64,000 nt of DNA. Source: Burhinus oedicnemus (lineage: Eukaryota; Chordata; Aves; Charadriiformes; Burhinidae). A program made the position numbers and the translations under genes. Each line of letters opens with the position of its first letter. Positions within the stretch are counted from its first letter, which is position 1. The notes below the pieces were generated by a model. It was not told where the DNA came from. It did not search any database and worked only from the letters and a program-made list of their open reading frames with translations. This document shows positions 62,704 through 64,000 of the stretch, piece after piece. The DNA is taken from assembly GCA_008921705.1 (NCBI GenBank), contig VFFE01007767.1, forward strand, positions 1,156,481 through 1,220,480. The letters run 5' to 3'.

Positions 62704-63709
62704 TAGGTATCGCATCTATATTTGACAACCATACCAAAAGAGAGAGAAAGCCTTATTTTGTCAGCCCACCTGTCTGTTGCCATGCCTTTCTTGTTTCTGG
62801 CAAAATAAAAATTACCAGGACTTCTGTCAGTCAGAGCTCCGAAACTCAGAGTTCATCAATTCAGTGGTATTAATTTTTATGCCAAAGTATCAGGTCAGCG
62901 ATCTTACTTCAGGTCACACACCAAAACTCTAAACATTTGCTCTTCACGGCATCACGAGGCCTGATGTTGCACAAACGCAGCGTGTTAGAATTGAGGGCCT
63001 GATCCTGCAGCCAGTATGAGTTCCCTTTTGATGAGGTCACTTGGGCATAATTGAGACCTGAGTATGCAAACGCATGCTTTTACGGCACAGGGACCGGACA
63101 ACCCACGGTGCCAGGAAGGCGAGAAGGTAGAGTCACCCGTGCTCTGCATCCACGCTGAAGGAGATGCACGCGCTGCCCGGTGGGCAGCTGGGTTTGCGGA
63201 AATGAACTATATCAATACCACAAAAAGGAAAAAAGGAAAAAAACCCAAAACCCAGTGATGTTCTCAAACCTAAGCGTGACGCGAATAAATAAAAAATGGC
63301 ATGCGGTGAGACGTGATGACATCTAACCTTAATGCAACAAAACTTGAACTACCCTCCGAAGCCGGACCGAGCTCTTAGAGGACCGACTGTAATTAGTGCG
63401 AGCGACGGGTCCAGATATAAAATTCTAACAGCTTTGTGATGAAATCGCCTGCCCGTCGGTTACCGTCAGCAGTTCCGATGACACCAAAGCTCGTCCCGCG
63501 CAAGGGGCCCACTCCTCCGACAGCCCCGTCTGTAAGAGCAGCCGATACTCACTATTTTAAATTAAATGGGGGGGGAAGGACTTTTTGTCATTATACAGAC
63601 ATTATTTTAAAATCAGGATTCTGGCAGAGGCCTGTAGATTTTACTGTTTTTTGGGTTTTTTTTTTAAGGCTGAGCAGTTTTTAATATTGAATTAGCACAA
63701 GACACGCGT

Positions 63710-63785
63710 GGGGCGGGGGGAGGCGCCGGTCGCCGCGGGCTCCGCGGCCGCGGAGCCCGCGGCGACCGGCGCCTCCCCCCGCCCC
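63710..63785. repeat. Perfect 76-bp spacer-less palindrome
   Basis: Two 38-bp arms, 63710-63747 and 63748-63785, are exact reverse complements with no spacer; I checked them base by base. The centre is a NotI-type GCGGCCGC at 63744-63751. The next base pair outward (63709 T, 63786 C) does not match. The sequence is almost entirely G and C. Either a strong cruciform/hairpin sits about 80 bp upstream of the COMMD3 start codon, or this is a fold-back artefact of sequencing or assembly. Confidence 0.95.
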
Positions 63786-63830
63786 CCCCCGTCGGCTCCG
63801 CCTCGTGGCGGCGATCAGCTGCGCGCGCGT

Positions 63831-63854
63831 CACGTGGGCGCGTGTCGAAGGTCA
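63831..63854 (+). promoter_or_regulatory. E-box and nuclear-receptor half-site just upstream of COMMD3
   Basis: CACGTG at 63831-63836, preceded by GT and followed by GGC, is a full USF/MYC/TFE-type E-box. AAGGTCA at 63848-63854 resembles an ERR/SF-1 type half-site. Both lie 12-35 bp upstream of the start codon, probably in the core promoter or 5' UTR. Binding is inferred from motif match only. Confidence 0.45.
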
Positions 63855-63865
63855 CGGCGCCCACA

Positions 63866-64000
63866 ATGGAGCTGTCGGCGTACGCGCAGGGCGGGTGGCG
63901 GCTGCTGGGCGACCCCCGCCGCTTCCCCCGCCGTCCTTACGCCGCTCTCCTCCGCGCCGCTTTCCGCAGCCTCCTCCATCACCCCCACGCCGGGTTGGGT
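63866..64000 (+). CDS. COMMD3: COMMD3, first coding exon (partial, runs off the window)
   Basis: The start codon at 63866 lies in a good Kozak context (CACAATGG) and opens 45 codons that reach the window end without a stop. The product begins MELS and carries a D-PR-F motif at about residues 16-20 and LLRAAFRSLL at about 28-37. These match the N-terminus of vertebrate COMMD3 as I remember it (MELS start, DPR-F, LLRAAF-SLL). COMMD3 is a roughly 195-residue subunit of the Commander/CCC complex (COMMD proteins with CCDC22 and CCDC93), which recycles membrane cargo from endosomes. Only the start of the helical N-terminal domain is present; the C-terminal COMM domain is outside the window. No splice donor is visible before the edge. 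The exon sits in a CpG island and runs rightward, the orientation in which BMI1 follows in other vertebrates. Gene identity is confident; the exon end is unknown. Confidence 0.9.
   Translation, partial: MELSAYAQGGWRLLGDPRRFPRRPYAALLRAAFRSLLHHPHAGLG

Larger units (their letters stand above)
63300..64000. promoter_or_regulatory. CpG-island promoter of COMMD3
   Basis: CpG dinucleotides become frequent from about 63.3 kb and very dense from 63.70 kb, through the start codon and into the coding exon, after long CpG-poor AT-rich DNA. There is no TATA box at a useful distance from the start codon, which fits a housekeeping-type CpG promoter. An AT-rich stretch with T runs (63.55-63.70 kb) interrupts the island. 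The island may continue past the window edge. Confidence 0.8.

Noticed and set aside
63664..63864. 66-codon minus-strand frame in the COMMD3 promoter
   Set aside because: It runs through the GC-rich palindrome and has arginine/proline composition; a shadow of the promoter sequence.
1..63865. Endogenous retroviral or Borna-like viral genes
   Set aside because: The human interval holds a Borna-like element (EBLN1), so I looked for one, but no frame here looked viral and no paired LTRs were seen. A diverged or broken copy would need a database search.

Overview
The window is vertebrate nuclear DNA, most likely from a bird. The evidence is a 3'-terminal CR1 LINE fragment at about 21.2-22.1 kb that ends in the ATTCTATG-type tail typical of avian and reptilian CR1, very sparse interspersed repeats, CpG islands, a eukaryotic tRNA gene with internal pol III boxes and a TTTT terminator, and a vertebrate first exon at the right edge. 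No bacterial, phage or CRISPR features were seen.

Layout. 1-33 kb: AT-rich intergenic DNA with small low-complexity tracts, one CR1 fragment, one probable ancient tRNA-derived SINE remnant (23.1 kb), a polypurine block followed by a (GGAT)11 microsatellite (27.1-27.4 kb), and several AT-rich stretches that look like candidate conserved non-coding elements. 33.2-36.4 kb: a CpG-rich domain with two islands, a 20-N assembly gap, and an intact tRNA-Asn(GTT) gene on the minus strand. 36.4-63.3 kb: intergenic again, with a cytosine-skewed GC-rich block at 47.4-48.1 kb and a TATA/E-box cluster at 55.8-56.0 kb. 63.3-64.0 kb: a CpG-island promoter with a perfect 76-bp palindrome, then the start codon and first 45 codons of COMMD3, cut off by the window end.

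Reading the locus. COMMD3 is the only protein-coding gene I can support. In human and other vertebrates COMMD3 lies just upstream of the Polycomb gene BMI1, with DNAJC1 on the other side. The window is therefore best read as the intergenic interval upstream of COMMD3-BMI1, with BMI1 expected beyond the right edge. No DNAJC1 exon was found. Most long open frames are by-products of stop-poor GC-rich or C-rich DNA.

The most notable items are the spacer-less palindrome about 80 bp upstream of the COMMD3 start codon, the orphan CpG domain around the tRNA gene, the C-skewed block with a strong Kozak context, splice donor and inverted YY1-like sites, and the TATA/E-box cluster 8 kb upstream of COMMD3. 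I found no clear evidence of a previously undescribed system; these are leads.
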